In this document: one piece after another, positions 33,886-43,503 of the stretch
Numbering within the stretch: position 1 is the stretch's first letter
Layout: every line of letters starts with the position of its first letter
Assembly: GCA_905216195.1 (NCBI GenBank)
Contig: CAJMSX010000008.1
Coordinates: forward strand, 14,930 to 78,929
From: an uncultured bacterium
Lineage (GTDB): Bacteria; Bacteroidota; Bacteroidia; Bacteroidales; Marinifilaceae
Length of the DNA: 64,000 nt
Direction: 5' to 3'
Position numbers and translations under genes: made by a program
Notes under the pieces: generated by a model
Databases searched by the model: none
What the model was told of the DNA's origin: nothing
The model's input: the letters and a program-made list of their open reading frames with translations, nothing else

Positions 33886-35670
33886 TTATGGTATTTCAGG
33901 GATCAAAATAATTTCTAATTTGCACGATTTCAATAAATTGCCACACACTTCTTCACATTTCCGCAAGAGCAATCCGAAAAAAGAATGTTTTGCGGGTAAT
34001 AACGACCATAATTCCCGGGCCAGGGAAATCCGAGTAATCCGCTCACACACTTCCGGGGAGCAGCCGGCTTGCCGGGCCAGGGCTACTAGGAAATCCCGGT
34101 TCATCACCACATTCCGGCTGTGCGTATCTACATTTCCTTCCGCCAATTTTACCGCTTTACCGATCATAATTCCCATAGTTATCCGCTCAATTCCTTCCTT
34201 TTCAGCGATTTTTAAAGTTTCTCCGATGTAGTTCCCGTAATGTATAAAAGCCTGAGGAGGTCTATCGGGAAAATGACGTATTAAAATTTTTTCGCTTTTC
34301 GCTCCGGAATTGATGACGAGATGCAAACATCCCATAGCTTTTGCAACCTGTATTTCTTTACGGATCGTCTGAATAAAAGCTTCAGATGAAAACGGACGTA
34401 CCACACCGGAAGTTCCGATGATGGAAATACCACCGACAATCCCTAATTTCGGATTGAAGGTTTTTGAAGCGAGCTCTTCTCCTCCCGGAACCGATATCTC
34501 TATAACCACTCCCCCTTTTACCCGGTAATCCTGCAATAACCTTTCCGTTTCGGCCCTCATCATCTGACGAGGCACCGGATTAATGGCAGGCTCTCCCACA
34601 GCCAAACCCAAACCGGGTAAAGTCACGGTTCCCACCCCCGGTCCGGATTTAAAAAACACCCCGTGGACACGGCACAATTCCACCTTCGCCCGGATTTCCC
34701 GTCCGTGAGTGATGTCAGGATCGTCTCCCGCATCCTTAATGACCGAACAAATCACCGCCTGTCCTGATTTTTCAGTCTTCGCTAAAGGAAATTCTACTTC
34801 CTCCCCATCCGGTAAGGTGATTCGTATCTCCGACAAAACCGTTCCCGTTAATAAAGTCGTCAAAGCCGCTTTGGCCGCTGCGCAAGCACAACTCCCGGTA
34901 GTAAACCCGGTACGCAATTCGTAAAATCCCGGCAGCAGCCGTTCTATCCGATGCCGTAAGCCTTTCTCTCCGGTAACAACATAAAAACGATCGGATAAAA
35001 CAGGCCGTTTTATCACTAAAACCGGAATACTTCGTTCCCGGGCCGCCTCTAATTTTTCCCTAAAAAAACCCGATTCTCCGCTCTCTTTGGTCAATAGGGC
35101 ATCCGGCCGTAAACGGTCCAACAACTCCGTCTCCTCCATCCCTTCCTGCCAAAATACCAAACGATGGGAAGGGAAACCGTATTTCTTAGCCAAAGCGACC
35201 GATTCCTGCCGCTTAAGAATCCGGAACCAGGAAGGATACTGTCTCCAATAGGGTTTCAACCGGAGTATAGTCTGAACACCCGATAAAGCCAACAAATTCC
35301 GGATGCGGTGTTTTTTTAGCCAATCCATAGCTTCCTCATACGTATCGCACCAAATACAATCAGGGTCTCTGGGCGGATACACCCGCTCGTAACGGACAAC
35401 CGGAACATTCAATTCCTCCGAGGTTTCCGCTACATGCCGGTGCAATTGTTCTGCAAAAGGATGAGCAGCATCCACCAACAAGCGAATTCCTTTTTCCCGG
35501 CAGAAACCAATCATTCCTTCCTTATCCATTTCACCGCTTAACCGGATGCCGTGCCGACATTCCAATCGTTGTCCCTTCCCCCTTGTGGAATAATAATAAG
35601 TTTGTCCCGCACCATCCAGTACTTCCGCCGCCCTCCGGCCTTCCGTCGTGCCTCCGAATATCAGGATCAT
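33886..35670 (-). CDS. cbiJ-cbiD: Fusion of precorrin-6A reductase (CbiJ) and cobalt-precorrin-5B C1-methyltransferase (CbiD)
   Basis: 594 aa. Residues 1-245 are CbiJ/CobK-like ('ILIFGGTTEGRRAAEVL', 'LLVDAAHPFAEQLHRHV', 'LLTKESGESGFF'). From about 252, 'LRTGFTTGSCACAAAKAAL' opens a CbiD domain with 'KDAGDDPDITHG', 'GVGTVTLPGLGLAVGEPAIN' and 'GTSGVVRPFS'. CbiD methylates C1 after lactone opening, and CbiJ then reduces the macrocycle, so the two halves perform consecutive steps. CbiD marks the anaerobic route. It is the last gene of the long leftward cobalamin run. The 212-bp gap before it (35671-35882) shows no gene. Confidence 0.94.
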   Translation of the reverse strand: MILIFGGTTEGRRAAEVLDGAGQTYYYSTRGKGQRLECRHGIRLSGEMDKEGMIGFCREKGIRLLVDAAHPFAEQLHRHVAETSEELNVPVVRYERVYPPRDPDCIWCDTYEEAMDWLKKHRIRNLLALSGVQTILRLKPYWRQYPSWFRILKRQESVALAKKYGFPSHRLVFWQEGMEETELLDRLRPDALLTKESGESGFFREKLEAARERSIPVLVIKRPVLSDRFYVVTGEKGLRHRIERLLPGFYELRTGFTTGSCACAAAKAALTTLLTGTVLSEIRITLPDGEEVEFPLAKTEKSGQAVICSVIKDAGDDPDITHGREIRAKVELCRVHGVFFKSGPGVGTVTLPGLGLAVGEPAINPVPRQMMRAETERLLQDYRVKGGVVIEISVPGGEELASKTFNPKLGIVGGISIIGTSGVVRPFSSEAFIQTIRKEIQVAKAMGCLHLVINSGAKSEKILIRHFPDRPPQAFIHYGNYIGETLKIAEKEGIERITMGIMIGKAVKLAEGNVDTHSRNVVMNRDFLVALARQAGCSPEVCERITRISLARELWSLLPAKHSFFGLLLRKCEEVCGNLLKSCKLEIILIPEIP

Positions 35671-35882
35671 ATTTTATAGTTAAGAAAACAAGGATTCATC
35701 CTATTTAAAAATGAAGACTACGTGTCACTTTGAAAATCCAGGCAAATCGTTATCCAGTGATGTCTGTCAAAATCTTTTGTATTACCCTTCCTGACCCCTG
35801 TCTCATAGATAGGAGCCGATGTCATAAGTAGGGTCCCGGGCATCATCCGGTTCATCAATAAATATTTCACTTCCTTTACTAG

Positions 35883-37694
35883 TTAAGGCCGGAACCTATG
35901 TTGGAAATGGCTGGAATAGAGTTTGGACAAACCTTCCCGGTTCCCGATAGCTTCCCCCACCACAATCAGGGTCGTCAGGGTCAATTGATTCTCCTGCATA
36001 ATAGCGGCCAGATTCCGGAGTTCTCCCCGGAAAATTTTTTCGTCTTTCCAGGTCAGATGATAACAAAGGGCTACAGGAGTTTCCGGGGGATAACACTCCA
36101 GCAATTCTTTTTGCACCTCCTCAGCTAACGAAGCACTTAAAAAAATACACATGGTACTTTGAGAACGGGCCAATACATGCAATTTTTCTTTTTCAGGCAT
36201 GGGCGTACGTCCTTCCCCCCGGGTCAGAATAATACTCTGTACCTTTTCGGGAATGGTAAACTGCGATCGTAAAGCTGCCGCTGCCGCCAGAAAGGATGAA
36301 ATACCGGGCGTGATACGATAACGCATACCGTATTGATCGAAAAAAGCCATCTGCTCCTGGATCGCTCCATAAATACAAGGGTCTCCCGTATGCAAACGCA
36401 CAATAAACCGGCCCCGGTCGTAAAACTCCTTCATCAAGGCAAACTGTTCCTCCAACGTCATAGACGCAGAACTGCGCACCGTAGCCCCGGCTTTCGCATA
36501 AGAAGTCAATTCTATCGGGACCAGGCTCCCGGCATATAAAATCAGATCGGCCTTTTCAAGCAAGCGCTTACCGCGTACCGAAATCAATTCGGGATCTCCG
36601 GGACCCGCTCCTACAATTTCAATAAAGCCTCCCCGCTCCGCTTCCCTATCCAAGGCTACGGCAAACGTAAAATCATTACCGGAAATTAACCGGCCTTTCT
36701 GTTTTTCCAAAACCAGAGAAGTATTTCCGGCACTTTTTAAAGCTGCAGCTTCCGAAACACCATACGCTCCCGTCACTTCGAACACTTTCTCTGAAGGAGT
36801 GGGAACTTCGATCTCTCTGAGTTCTTGTGCACTATAAACTACCGTCGGTATTCCCCACTGTGTTGACAAATCGGCTATCAAAGGTTCATCCTCTTTTAAT
36901 CCGATCGTAGACAAACGACCTATAGCCCCAGGTGAAATCCCTTTCCTCTTCAGTTCTTCACAAAGGTAAGCCCAAATGCCGTCGGGCCTGCAACCCTTCC
37001 GGCATCCCACCCCCAAATGAAGCACGGGAGGGCGATAATACAACACGGGAATAGCCGAAGTATGTAAAAAAGGAGTTACCGCCAGTATCAACCCGTAACG
37101 GTCTGCGCAAATATCGTTAAAATGATAATAAACATCCACATGGTCCGGCAGGGTATTTTCCAGGAAATCCGTTCCTTTATCCCGCACCTCCAACAGTAAG
37201 GCCGTAGGCCGTTTATTGACGAACAATGCGATCAATTCGTTTAAAGGCAGACCATAATCCATTTTCCAGCCGAACTCTTGGCCCAAAGTATCCAAAGCCC
37301 ATAATCCGGTCGTATCGCTCCGGGTGGTTATCACCGCCTCTGCCCCCAGGATCCGCGCCAAGCGGGCCGTCAAAGCATTTGCTCCGCCGATATGACCCGA
37401 TAATACGGAAATTACATAACGTCCGGCAGAATCGATATTCACTACCGCCGGATCGGCATATTTGGAAGCCACACAGGGAGCTATAGCCCGCACACATATT
37501 CCCATCGCTCCGATAAAAACAAAAGCATCAAAATCTCCGAAATGCGCGGCCGTAAACTTCACAATCGAATCTATAGAGGTACATTCTTTTCGCGGACTCA
37601 CCGAAAACAAAGAAATCCGGTCCGTCCATTCTTTCCGGATCCGCTCTGCCGTTTCAGCCCCGCTGTCCGAAGCTATAATAATTGCCAGTTTCAT
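35883..37694 (-). CDS. cbiG-cbiF: Fusion of cobalt-precorrin-5A hydrolase (CbiG) and precorrin-4 C11-methyltransferase (CbiF)
   Basis: 603 aa. The N-terminal part is CbiG: 'FIGAMGICVRAIAPCV', 'SVLSGHIGGANALTARLA', then its C-terminal domain with 'LHLGVGCRKGC' and 'TGAYGVSEAAAL'. From about residue 355 a CbiF/CobM methylase follows: 'GFIEIVGAGPGDPELISV', 'ADLILYAGSLVP', 'LHTGDPCIYGAIQEQ'. CbiF methylates C11, and CbiG opens the delta-lactone and releases acetaldehyde in the anaerobic pathway, so these are adjacent steps in one chain. CbiG has no aerobic counterpart, which fixes the early-cobalt route. Confidence 0.94.
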   Translation of the reverse strand: MKLAIIIASDSGAETAERIRKEWTDRISLFSVSPRKECTSIDSIVKFTAAHFGDFDAFVFIGAMGICVRAIAPCVASKYADPAVVNIDSAGRYVISVLSGHIGGANALTARLARILGAEAVITTRSDTTGLWALDTLGQEFGWKMDYGLPLNELIALFVNKRPTALLLEVRDKGTDFLENTLPDHVDVYYHFNDICADRYGLILAVTPFLHTSAIPVLYYRPPVLHLGVGCRKGCRPDGIWAYLCEELKRKGISPGAIGRLSTIGLKEDEPLIADLSTQWGIPTVVYSAQELREIEVPTPSEKVFEVTGAYGVSEAAALKSAGNTSLVLEKQKGRLISGNDFTFAVALDREAERGGFIEIVGAGPGDPELISVRGKRLLEKADLILYAGSLVPIELTSYAKAGATVRSSASMTLEEQFALMKEFYDRGRFIVRLHTGDPCIYGAIQEQMAFFDQYGMRYRITPGISSFLAAAAALRSQFTIPEKVQSIILTRGEGRTPMPEKEKLHVLARSQSTMCIFLSASLAEEVQKELLECYPPETPVALCYHLTWKDEKIFRGELRNLAAIMQENQLTLTTLIVVGEAIGNREGLSKLYSSHFQHRFRP

Positions 37695-37779
37695 ATGTAA
37701 TAATTTGGAGGACTATGCCTCTCCCCCGGACCGGTTCTCCTGTGAATAAAACCTATCGGGAAAAAGCTTCATCCGAAGG

Positions 37780-38940
37780 CTATAACAAATCTATAATTTC
37801 TTCTTCGCACCTGGTCATTTTTTCTACTCCGCCCGGAGTTACCAAAAAGGTATTTTCTATTCCCACGGCTCCCACACCCCGGATAACAAATTTCGGTTCA
37901 AAAGCAAAGGTCATCCCCGGCTGTAATACCTCCCGGGAACGAGGAGTCAATACCGGAAGCTCATTGATTTCCAATCCCACCCCATGCCCCACAAATTTCG
38001 CTTGAAAACGGCTGCCCATAAAACAAGCCTCCAGACCTTCACGTTCCACTATCATCCGGGCTTGCCGATACATATCGGCACAAGCCGTCCCGGGCCCGGA
38101 TCCGGCCTCCATAGACGCTTGTATTTCCAGAGCTACCTGATGCGCCCGGTAAGCTTCTTCCGGTAATTGACCGATAGAAAACACCCGGGTCATATCCGTT
38201 TGATAAGCCGTATAATTTCCGGACATATCGGCCATTACCGACATCCCTTCTTTCAACAGACTACCGTTTGCACCCAAAGGACCCGAAGGATCTATACCGG
38301 CTCCCCCTAATGCAAAATCAAAAGGAGAAGCCACCTCTGCATTTTCTCCCGCCAACAGGCTTCCCATAAAAATATCCATATTGGCTCCAAAAGCGCGGAA
38401 ATACCCGATAGAACCGTGCAACCGCATTCGCCTTTCGATCTCGATCTGGAATTCCACATCTGTCATACCCGGACGGAAACAATCCGGAATTTCCCGGTAT
38501 ACCGCCTCATGAGCCCGGGCAGAAATCCGCATTTGCTCAATTTCCCAAGGCGTTTTAATCATCCGGAGCCTGCGCATCAAAGCCGAAGCATTTCCCGTAG
38601 CCTGCGGCTGAAACACCCTCCATAAACGCTGATATTCCTGATAAGAAAGTTCGTCTTCCTCCAACAATAACTTCCGGGGCATCGGCAAACCGATGAACCG
38701 GAATAAGTCAGGCATTTGCTCCGGTTTACGAATCGGATGGACCCATTCCTTCTTCTCCATCGTCCATCGCTTTACAAACCAATAAGGGTATCCCTCTGCC
38801 GGAAGATAAAAATAACCGTTAAATACGATCCCGGCGACATAAAACAGATTCATATTCATGGAAAGCAAACAACCGTCCGCTCCTTCCTCCCGCATAGCCT
38901 GCCGTATATTTTCCCATTTCAATTCCAATTCGTTCTTCAT
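37780..38940 (-). CDS. M24-family metallopeptidase (Xaa-Pro aminopeptidase-like)
   Basis: 386 aa from the ATG at 38940, preceded by AGAGGAA. An earlier in-frame start at 39057 would overlap the Nramp gene and adds unlikely sequence. The creatinase-like N-domain is about 1-130. The pita-bread catalytic domain keeps the five metal ligands: Asp in 'MADMSGNY', Asp in 'QTDMTR', His in 'GHGVGLE', Glu in 'FEPKF' and Glu in 'GIENTF'. No signal peptide is seen. It lies between the Nramp transporter and the CbiG-CbiF gene within the cobalamin run. A link to cobalamin is not established; these enzymes often use Mn or Co. Confidence 0.9.
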   Translation of the reverse strand: MKNELELKWENIRQAMREEGADGCLLSMNMNLFYVAGIVFNGYFYLPAEGYPYWFVKRWTMEKKEWVHPIRKPEQMPDLFRFIGLPMPRKLLLEEDELSYQEYQRLWRVFQPQATGNASALMRRLRMIKTPWEIEQMRISARAHEAVYREIPDCFRPGMTDVEFQIEIERRMRLHGSIGYFRAFGANMDIFMGSLLAGENAEVASPFDFALGGAGIDPSGPLGANGSLLKEGMSVMADMSGNYTAYQTDMTRVFSIGQLPEEAYRAHQVALEIQASMEAGSGPGTACADMYRQARMIVEREGLEACFMGSRFQAKFVGHGVGLEINELPVLTPRSREVLQPGMTFAFEPKFVIRGVGAVGIENTFLVTPGGVEKMTRCEEEIIDLL

Positions 38941-38984
38941 AACTTCATTCCTCTCATCTTTCCGCACGTCCATAGCCCCGCATT

Positions 38985-40250
38985 TTAACGGAACATACTG
39001 ATAAACAACATGATATTTAAAGCCGTTACGATTCCTCCCAGAATATAGAGTATCCACTTGGTGGAAGTTCGGTTTTTATATTTCCCCATCACTTTATCAG
39101 AAGAGGTCAGATACACCTGTAGAAAGATGGTGATAGGTAACTGTATGCTCAGGATCATCTGGGAATAAATCAATCCCATAAAAGGATCGGACACCACCAT
39201 AATAATCAGTAAAGCAATAATAAGGGATAACAACACCCCCCAACGGGAATGACTGTCCTTGATATCGTAAGGCTCCCGGTAAATTCCGGCAAAAATAGAA
39301 CCCGCAGCCATCCCGGAAGTAATGGTGGAGGCAATCCCCGCAAACAAAAGCGCTATAGCAAAAATAACCGCTGCATGATTTCCCAGAAGAGGTTGCAGCA
39401 AAGAACTGGCCTGTTCCAATTCATTTACGGAAGTTCCGTGTTTGTAAAAAGCCGCCGCTGCCAGCAAAATCATAGCACTATTGATGGCCCAACCGATCAT
39501 CATGGATAGAAAAGTATCCCAAAATTCATACCGTAACTGTTTTCGGATAACCCGCTCGTTCTCCAGATTCCACTGCCGGCTTTGGATCACTTCCGAATGC
39601 AGGAAAAGATTATGAGGCATCACCACCGCTCCCAGTACGCTCATAATTACAACCATAGACCCGCTGGGAAAAGAAGGTGTGATCCAGGCGAGAGTCGCTT
39701 CTCCCCACTCAATATCCACCAGGGATAATTCGTAAATAAACGATAGCCCGATAATGGACACAAAAGCTATAATCCACCGTTCGATCACCCGATAAGAATT
39801 AGTGAACAACATAATGAGTACAAAAACGGTCACCAAAATCGCCCCGATCCTTACCGGTATATGAAACAAGATTTCCAAAGCGATAGCCCCACCCAGAATT
39901 TCAGCCAGAGAAGTCGATACCGAAGCTCCCATAGCCGTAAATAACATCAGTTTGGCATATTTGGGCTGAATATACGTCATGGTTGCTTCAGAAAGACAAA
40001 GCCCCGTAGCAATGCCGAGATGAGCGACATTGTGCTGTAAAATGATCAGCATCACCGTGGACAAAGATACCATCCACAAAAGAGCATAGCCGTAATCCGC
40101 CCCGGCCGCCAGATTCGACGCCCAGTTCCCCGGATCGATAAATCCCACCGTAACCAACAATCCCGGTCCAATGTATTTTAATATTTCCAAACCGCCCAAA
40201 CGAGGATTGTGCCTGGCGGTTTTCAAGGTCCTTTTAATAAATCCCAACAT
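38985..40250 (-). CDS. Nramp-family divalent metal transporter
   Basis: 421 aa from the ATG at 40250; a longer frame to 40394 would read through the promoter box at 40270. Nramp metal-site motifs are intact: 'DPGNW' in helix 1 ('VGFIDPGNWASNLAAGA') and 'MPHNLFLH' in helix 6. About eleven helices are visible. The family imports Mn, Fe and Co with protons. It sits inside the cobalamin run, 44 bp before the M24 peptidase gene. Cobalt supply for corrin synthesis is therefore a plausible role, but the sequence alone cannot separate Co from Mn. The 239-bp gap 40251-40489 has the promoter and no gene. Confidence 0.92.
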   Translation of the reverse strand: MLGFIKRTLKTARHNPRLGGLEILKYIGPGLLVTVGFIDPGNWASNLAAGADYGYALLWMVSLSTVMLIILQHNVAHLGIATGLCLSEATMTYIQPKYAKLMLFTAMGASVSTSLAEILGGAIALEILFHIPVRIGAILVTVFVLIMLFTNSYRVIERWIIAFVSIIGLSFIYELSLVDIEWGEATLAWITPSFPSGSMVVIMSVLGAVVMPHNLFLHSEVIQSRQWNLENERVIRKQLRYEFWDTFLSMMIGWAINSAMILLAAAAFYKHGTSVNELEQASSLLQPLLGNHAAVIFAIALLFAGIASTITSGMAAGSIFAGIYREPYDIKDSHSRWGVLLSLIIALLIIMVVSDPFMGLIYSQMILSIQLPITIFLQVYLTSSDKVMGKYKNRTSTKWILYILGGIVTALNIMLFISMFR

Positions 40251-40269
40251 AACATTTCCATTTACCCGG

Positions 40270-40277
40270 CAAAGATA
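40270..40277 (-). promoter_or_regulatory. Putative -7 box of the Nramp gene
   Basis: CAAAGATA on the plus strand reads TATCTTTG on the minus strand, 20 bp before the ATG at 40250. It also argues against the longer start. Confidence 0.6.
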
Positions 40278-40489
40278 AGGAATAAAACGGAAAGAGCGGA
40301 GCGAAACCCTTATAACCCGTTCTTCTCCTCTCCTAGCGTCCCACACCGAGAACGACTTTTTCGTTTTCAGACCGGAGGACTTCCGTCTCCCCACCTGATC
40401 CCTTTTCCCTCTTCAGGAGAAATGCCCGGGACTACGCCAAAATTCAAGGCCGGGCCAATAGGTATGTCCCCCATGATTTCTCCCCTTTT

Positions 40490-41671
40490 TTAAGACAACA
40501 CCGCCTGAATTACTTCGATCGGATGATAATCGTCCACGGCCACCCGACGGGAAACCGTAACCGGAAAACCATATTGGGGGCCCAGCTGGCAGAACAACTG
40601 AGAGCTCTCCTCCGAAACCGAATTGAACACCAAAATTCCCCCTCGTTGCATGGAAGCGGATAAGACCGAAAGCATCGCCTCCATTTTACCGCCGTAACCG
40701 CCGATAAATACGGCATCCGGGGCTGAATAAGCCGAAAGGTCGGCCTGGGTGAAATCTCCGATAACCGTGGTAATTCCGGGAGTTCCGAATTTATGCGTAT
40801 TCGCTTCCATCAAAACCACACCTTCATTCCGCTGTTCAAAAGCCGTAATCTCTAAATGCGGGAACTGTAACCTCGCTTCGATGGAAACGGATCCGGTACA
40901 AAACCCGATATCCCAAAAAATTTTGCGATTGTGCAAATCCAGCATACTCAACGTCAGCAAACGCACAGGCATTTTCGTAATCATTTTCACCCGTCCGTTC
41001 AAAACATAAAATTCCGATTCCGGGATTCCAAACCGCCGCCGCCGTATAGCGATACGCTCCAATATCAGACAGTTGGGAAAATCAAACTCTTTTCCGGCGA
41101 CTTCCTGCAGACTGAATTCCCCGATCTTTTCCTCCGTATTTCCTAACTTGGCCCCTACCGACATCCGGTAATTGTCATAACCATATTCCAACATCCGCCG
41201 GGCAATCACAGACGGAGTATGATGACGATCGGTCAAAACTCCGATTTTTTCCCGCCCTTCTATCAAGGCCCGGTCAAACTCCTGCCAGGACCGTCCTGTC
41301 AACGACACCATATGCATATCCTGATAAGGCAATACCAACCGATGTGCTAAAACTTGCAAAGAATGAAAGCGGGGATATACTTTGATTTCAGCCTCCGGCA
41401 AGCATTTTCTCACGGTATTGGCAAAACCGTAAAAAAGGGGATCGCCCGAAGCAAACACGACGATCTCATCGTAAGCTTCATACTGGGAAAATACATCTTC
41501 CAGAGGCACGGTGATATCGATCCACACGCAAGAAGAAGGCAGCCGGTCTTTTACCAGTTGATAATGACGTCTTCCCCCGGAAAATACGGTATGCGAGGCG
41601 AACAACGACCGGATTTCTCCGCCAAATGCCGGCTCTTCTCCATCATCCAGACCCACGATATAAAACTTCAT
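40490..41671 (-). CDS. cobL: Fusion of cobalt-precorrin-7 C5- and cobalt-precorrin-6B C15-methyltransferases (CbiE-CbiT/CobL)
   Basis: 393 aa. Residues 1-200 are the CbiE tetrapyrrole methylase ('FYIVGLDDGEEP', 'VVFASGDPLFYGFANTV', 'MHMVSLTGRSWQEFD'). From about 205 a Rossmann-type CbiT domain follows ('FWDIGFCTGSVSIEARLQFP' with the SAM-binding Gly motif, 'FIGGYGGKMEAML'). Together they methylate C5 and C15 and decarboxylate the C12 acetate. This fusion is well known as CobL. It is 25 bp downstream of the CAT-like gene and transcribed toward the Nramp gene. Confidence 0.94.
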   Translation of the reverse strand: MKFYIVGLDDGEEPAFGGEIRSLFASHTVFSGGRRHYQLVKDRLPSSCVWIDITVPLEDVFSQYEAYDEIVVFASGDPLFYGFANTVRKCLPEAEIKVYPRFHSLQVLAHRLVLPYQDMHMVSLTGRSWQEFDRALIEGREKIGVLTDRHHTPSVIARRMLEYGYDNYRMSVGAKLGNTEEKIGEFSLQEVAGKEFDFPNCLILERIAIRRRRFGIPESEFYVLNGRVKMITKMPVRLLTLSMLDLHNRKIFWDIGFCTGSVSIEARLQFPHLEITAFEQRNEGVVLMEANTHKFGTPGITTVIGDFTQADLSAYSAPDAVFIGGYGGKMEAMLSVLSASMQRGGILVFNSVSEESSQLFCQLGPQYGFPVTVSRRVAVDDYHPIEVIQAVLS

Positions 41672-41696
41672 GTTTTTTTATTTCCTGTGGTAAACT

Positions 41697-42329
41697 TTAA
41701 TCCCGATCCAGCATTTTCTGGAATTCTTCTAAAAAACATCCGATGTGGAATCCGTCCACAAAACCATGATTTACACGCAAAGAAACGGGCATAACCTGCT
41801 TTCCCTCTATCGGCGTAAGCTTTCCAAAAGTAAAGATGGGAAGACTTTCATGAGGGTTAGCGGGATCGGATAATTGCAATCCCGAAAATCTGAACCAGGG
41901 ATTCACACTGATGAGGATCAGATCCGGACGATGTTCCTCTACCCCATGCGCATCTCCCTCCCCTCGTTTCGCCCGTTCGATTACAGGTGTTGCTCCTGCG
42001 ACGAATTCATCCAATTTTTCCCGGTAAGGAATCGCTACGGAACGGTAATTATTCTCTGCAGTCAAGACCGGTGTAAACAAATCCACCTGTTCGTATAGAT
42101 AAACCTGACCGTTCTCCTCCCGGTAACGAAATTCTTCAATCCGGTTGACAGCAACCATAGCCGCATGGAAATAATACAGAGATATCGGCACCTGTCGCTC
42201 AAACGCCTTCCGGCAGGCCTTGGTACAATCTACTTCAACCGTTACTCCCACCAAAGGATTCCGGAAAGTTTTAAAAAATAAATACTCTTCTTTTCGTTTC
42301 CAGGTCGGGATATCTATCAGTCGTTTCAT
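41697..42329 (-). CDS. Chloramphenicol-acetyltransferase-family protein (CatA-like)
   Basis: 210 aa, the size of a CAT monomer. Family marks are the N-terminal 'TWKRKEEYLFFKTFRNPLVG', 'SLYYFHAAMVAVNRIEEFRYR', and the catalytic-site region 'LRVNHGFVDGFHIGCFLEEF'. The catalytic His and the structural Asp of HHxxxDG are kept, but the first His is Asn. CAT-like proteins in Bacteroidota are often not true resistance enzymes, so the substrate is open. It lies 7 bp after the beta-propeller lipoprotein and 25 bp before cobL, likely co-transcribed with both. Confidence 0.85.
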   Translation of the reverse strand: MKRLIDIPTWKRKEEYLFFKTFRNPLVGVTVEVDCTKACRKAFERQVPISLYYFHAAMVAVNRIEEFRYREENGQVYLYEQVDLFTPVLTAENNYRSVAIPYREKLDEFVAGATPVIERAKRGEGDAHGVEEHRPDLILISVNPWFRFSGLQLSDPANPHESLPIFTFGKLTPIEGKQVMPVSLRVNHGFVDGFHIGCFLEEFQKMLDRD

Positions 42330-42336
42330 AAAAAAT

Positions 42337-43470
42337 TTATCCTTTTACTTTTCCGACAAAGATAACCGGATTATCCTCTTCTTTGAGCTGTGCATTCAAT
42401 TTTTGAAGTTCCTCGGTCAGTTTTTCTCCGGCCTCCTGTTTATCCGCTATGATTTTTTTAATTTCCACCGCATTCAGCACAGCATAGATATAATTGCCTT
42501 TCCGAACCGGTTCAAAAGATCGCAGCAAATAACAATCCCAACTCTCCACATACCAACGCCCCACTTGCCGGACACTCTCATTTTTACGGTCGATCAGGTA
42601 CCGGACATAGGGGTTCTTTTTATCGACAGGCATCCGGAGCTTCATACCCGCTATGTCCACAATTTTCTGATCCGTAACACGGACGAACAGCTGTGAAGAG
42701 GTGCACCAGACGGGCATAACCGTATTCCCCGATATCCCGCTTGCCCTGAAAGGACGGTCCACCTGAAGAAAACACCAGGGCTTTTCTTTTCCTTCACGCC
42801 ATAAAAACACCGTATCCGATTCTTCCTTTTTGTATAATATACCTTCGGAAATCCCTTCGAAATAAGGAAACATAGCATATTTTTCAGGCACCTGACGTAT
42901 TCCCGAAACTTCCCACACCACTTTCCCCTCCGGCGAAATAACTCCCAGGCCATCGGCAGACTTCGTCGGAATAACAGCCAGATTATGATCCGCTAAAACT
43001 TTAAACGCACAATTGCCGTACGCCAACAAAGGTTGTCTGAAAGTTCCGTTTATCAGATCGATCGACTGAATGCCTCTCTCGGCATGCCGGGCATCCACAA
43101 AATAAAATCGCTCCAGACTTGCGTCTCCGTCCGTCTCGCCAATAAAAGAAAATTCATTGGGCCCCTTCCCCTGATTCGCCAGTTTCCGGACAAAACGACC
43201 CTCGGAATCAAACTGATAAATCGCTTGATCGTCGGCAATAACTATGTATTTATCGCTTACCCAGCAACGCAAAAAATCTCCCAGCAATGCTTTTTCCGAC
43301 GTCTCTAAAGGGATGATCTGCCACGAAGAAGCTATTTCGTTTATATTCACATCCATCGGGGTGTTGGCTTTCTCCAAATCCACGACAGAAAATTTCGATT
43401 CTTCATTCCGGCAATTACTCAATAAAACCGATATACTTAACCAGAAACAAATTTGTAAAATAGTTTTCAT
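42337..43470 (-). CDS. 6-bladed beta-propeller lipoprotein
   Basis: 377 aa with a lipoprotein signal ending 'LLSNC|RN'. The body matches the Bacteroidota '6-bladed beta-propeller' family: 'SSWQIIPLETSEKALLGDF', 'DKYIVIADDQAIYQFDSEGR', and the typical 'GKGPNEF' blade turn. It is probably surface- or periplasm-exposed. Family members have no agreed function. In some gut Bacteroides, beta-propeller lipoproteins (BtuG) bind cobinamide and B12, but this protein is not obviously BtuG. It has its own -7 box and leads into the CAT-like gene and cobL. Confidence 0.85.
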   Translation of the reverse strand: MKTILQICFWLSISVLLSNCRNEESKFSVVDLEKANTPMDVNINEIASSWQIIPLETSEKALLGDFLRCWVSDKYIVIADDQAIYQFDSEGRFVRKLANQGKGPNEFSFIGETDGDASLERFYFVDARHAERGIQSIDLINGTFRQPLLAYGNCAFKVLADHNLAVIPTKSADGLGVISPEGKVVWEVSGIRQVPEKYAMFPYFEGISEGILYKKEESDTVFLWREGKEKPWCFLQVDRPFRASGISGNTVMPVWCTSSQLFVRVTDQKIVDIAGMKLRMPVDKKNPYVRYLIDRKNESVRQVGRWYVESWDCYLLRSFEPVRKGNYIYAVLNAVEIKKIIADKQEAGEKLTEELQKLNAQLKEEDNPVIFVGKVKG

Positions 43471-43495
43471 AGCTACATATTTGAGTTAAACTTTT

Positions 43496-43503
43496 CAAAT
43501 ATA
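43496..43503 (-). promoter_or_regulatory. Putative -7 box of the beta-propeller lipoprotein gene
   Basis: CAAATATA on the plus strand reads TATATTTG on the minus strand, 26 bp before the ATG. The remainder of the gap to 43723 shows no gene. Confidence 0.55.

Noticed and set aside
41697..42329. CAT-like gene as an antibiotic-resistance determinant
   Set aside because: The first active-site His is replaced and it sits in a biosynthetic operon; family membership alone does not show chloramphenicol acetylation.
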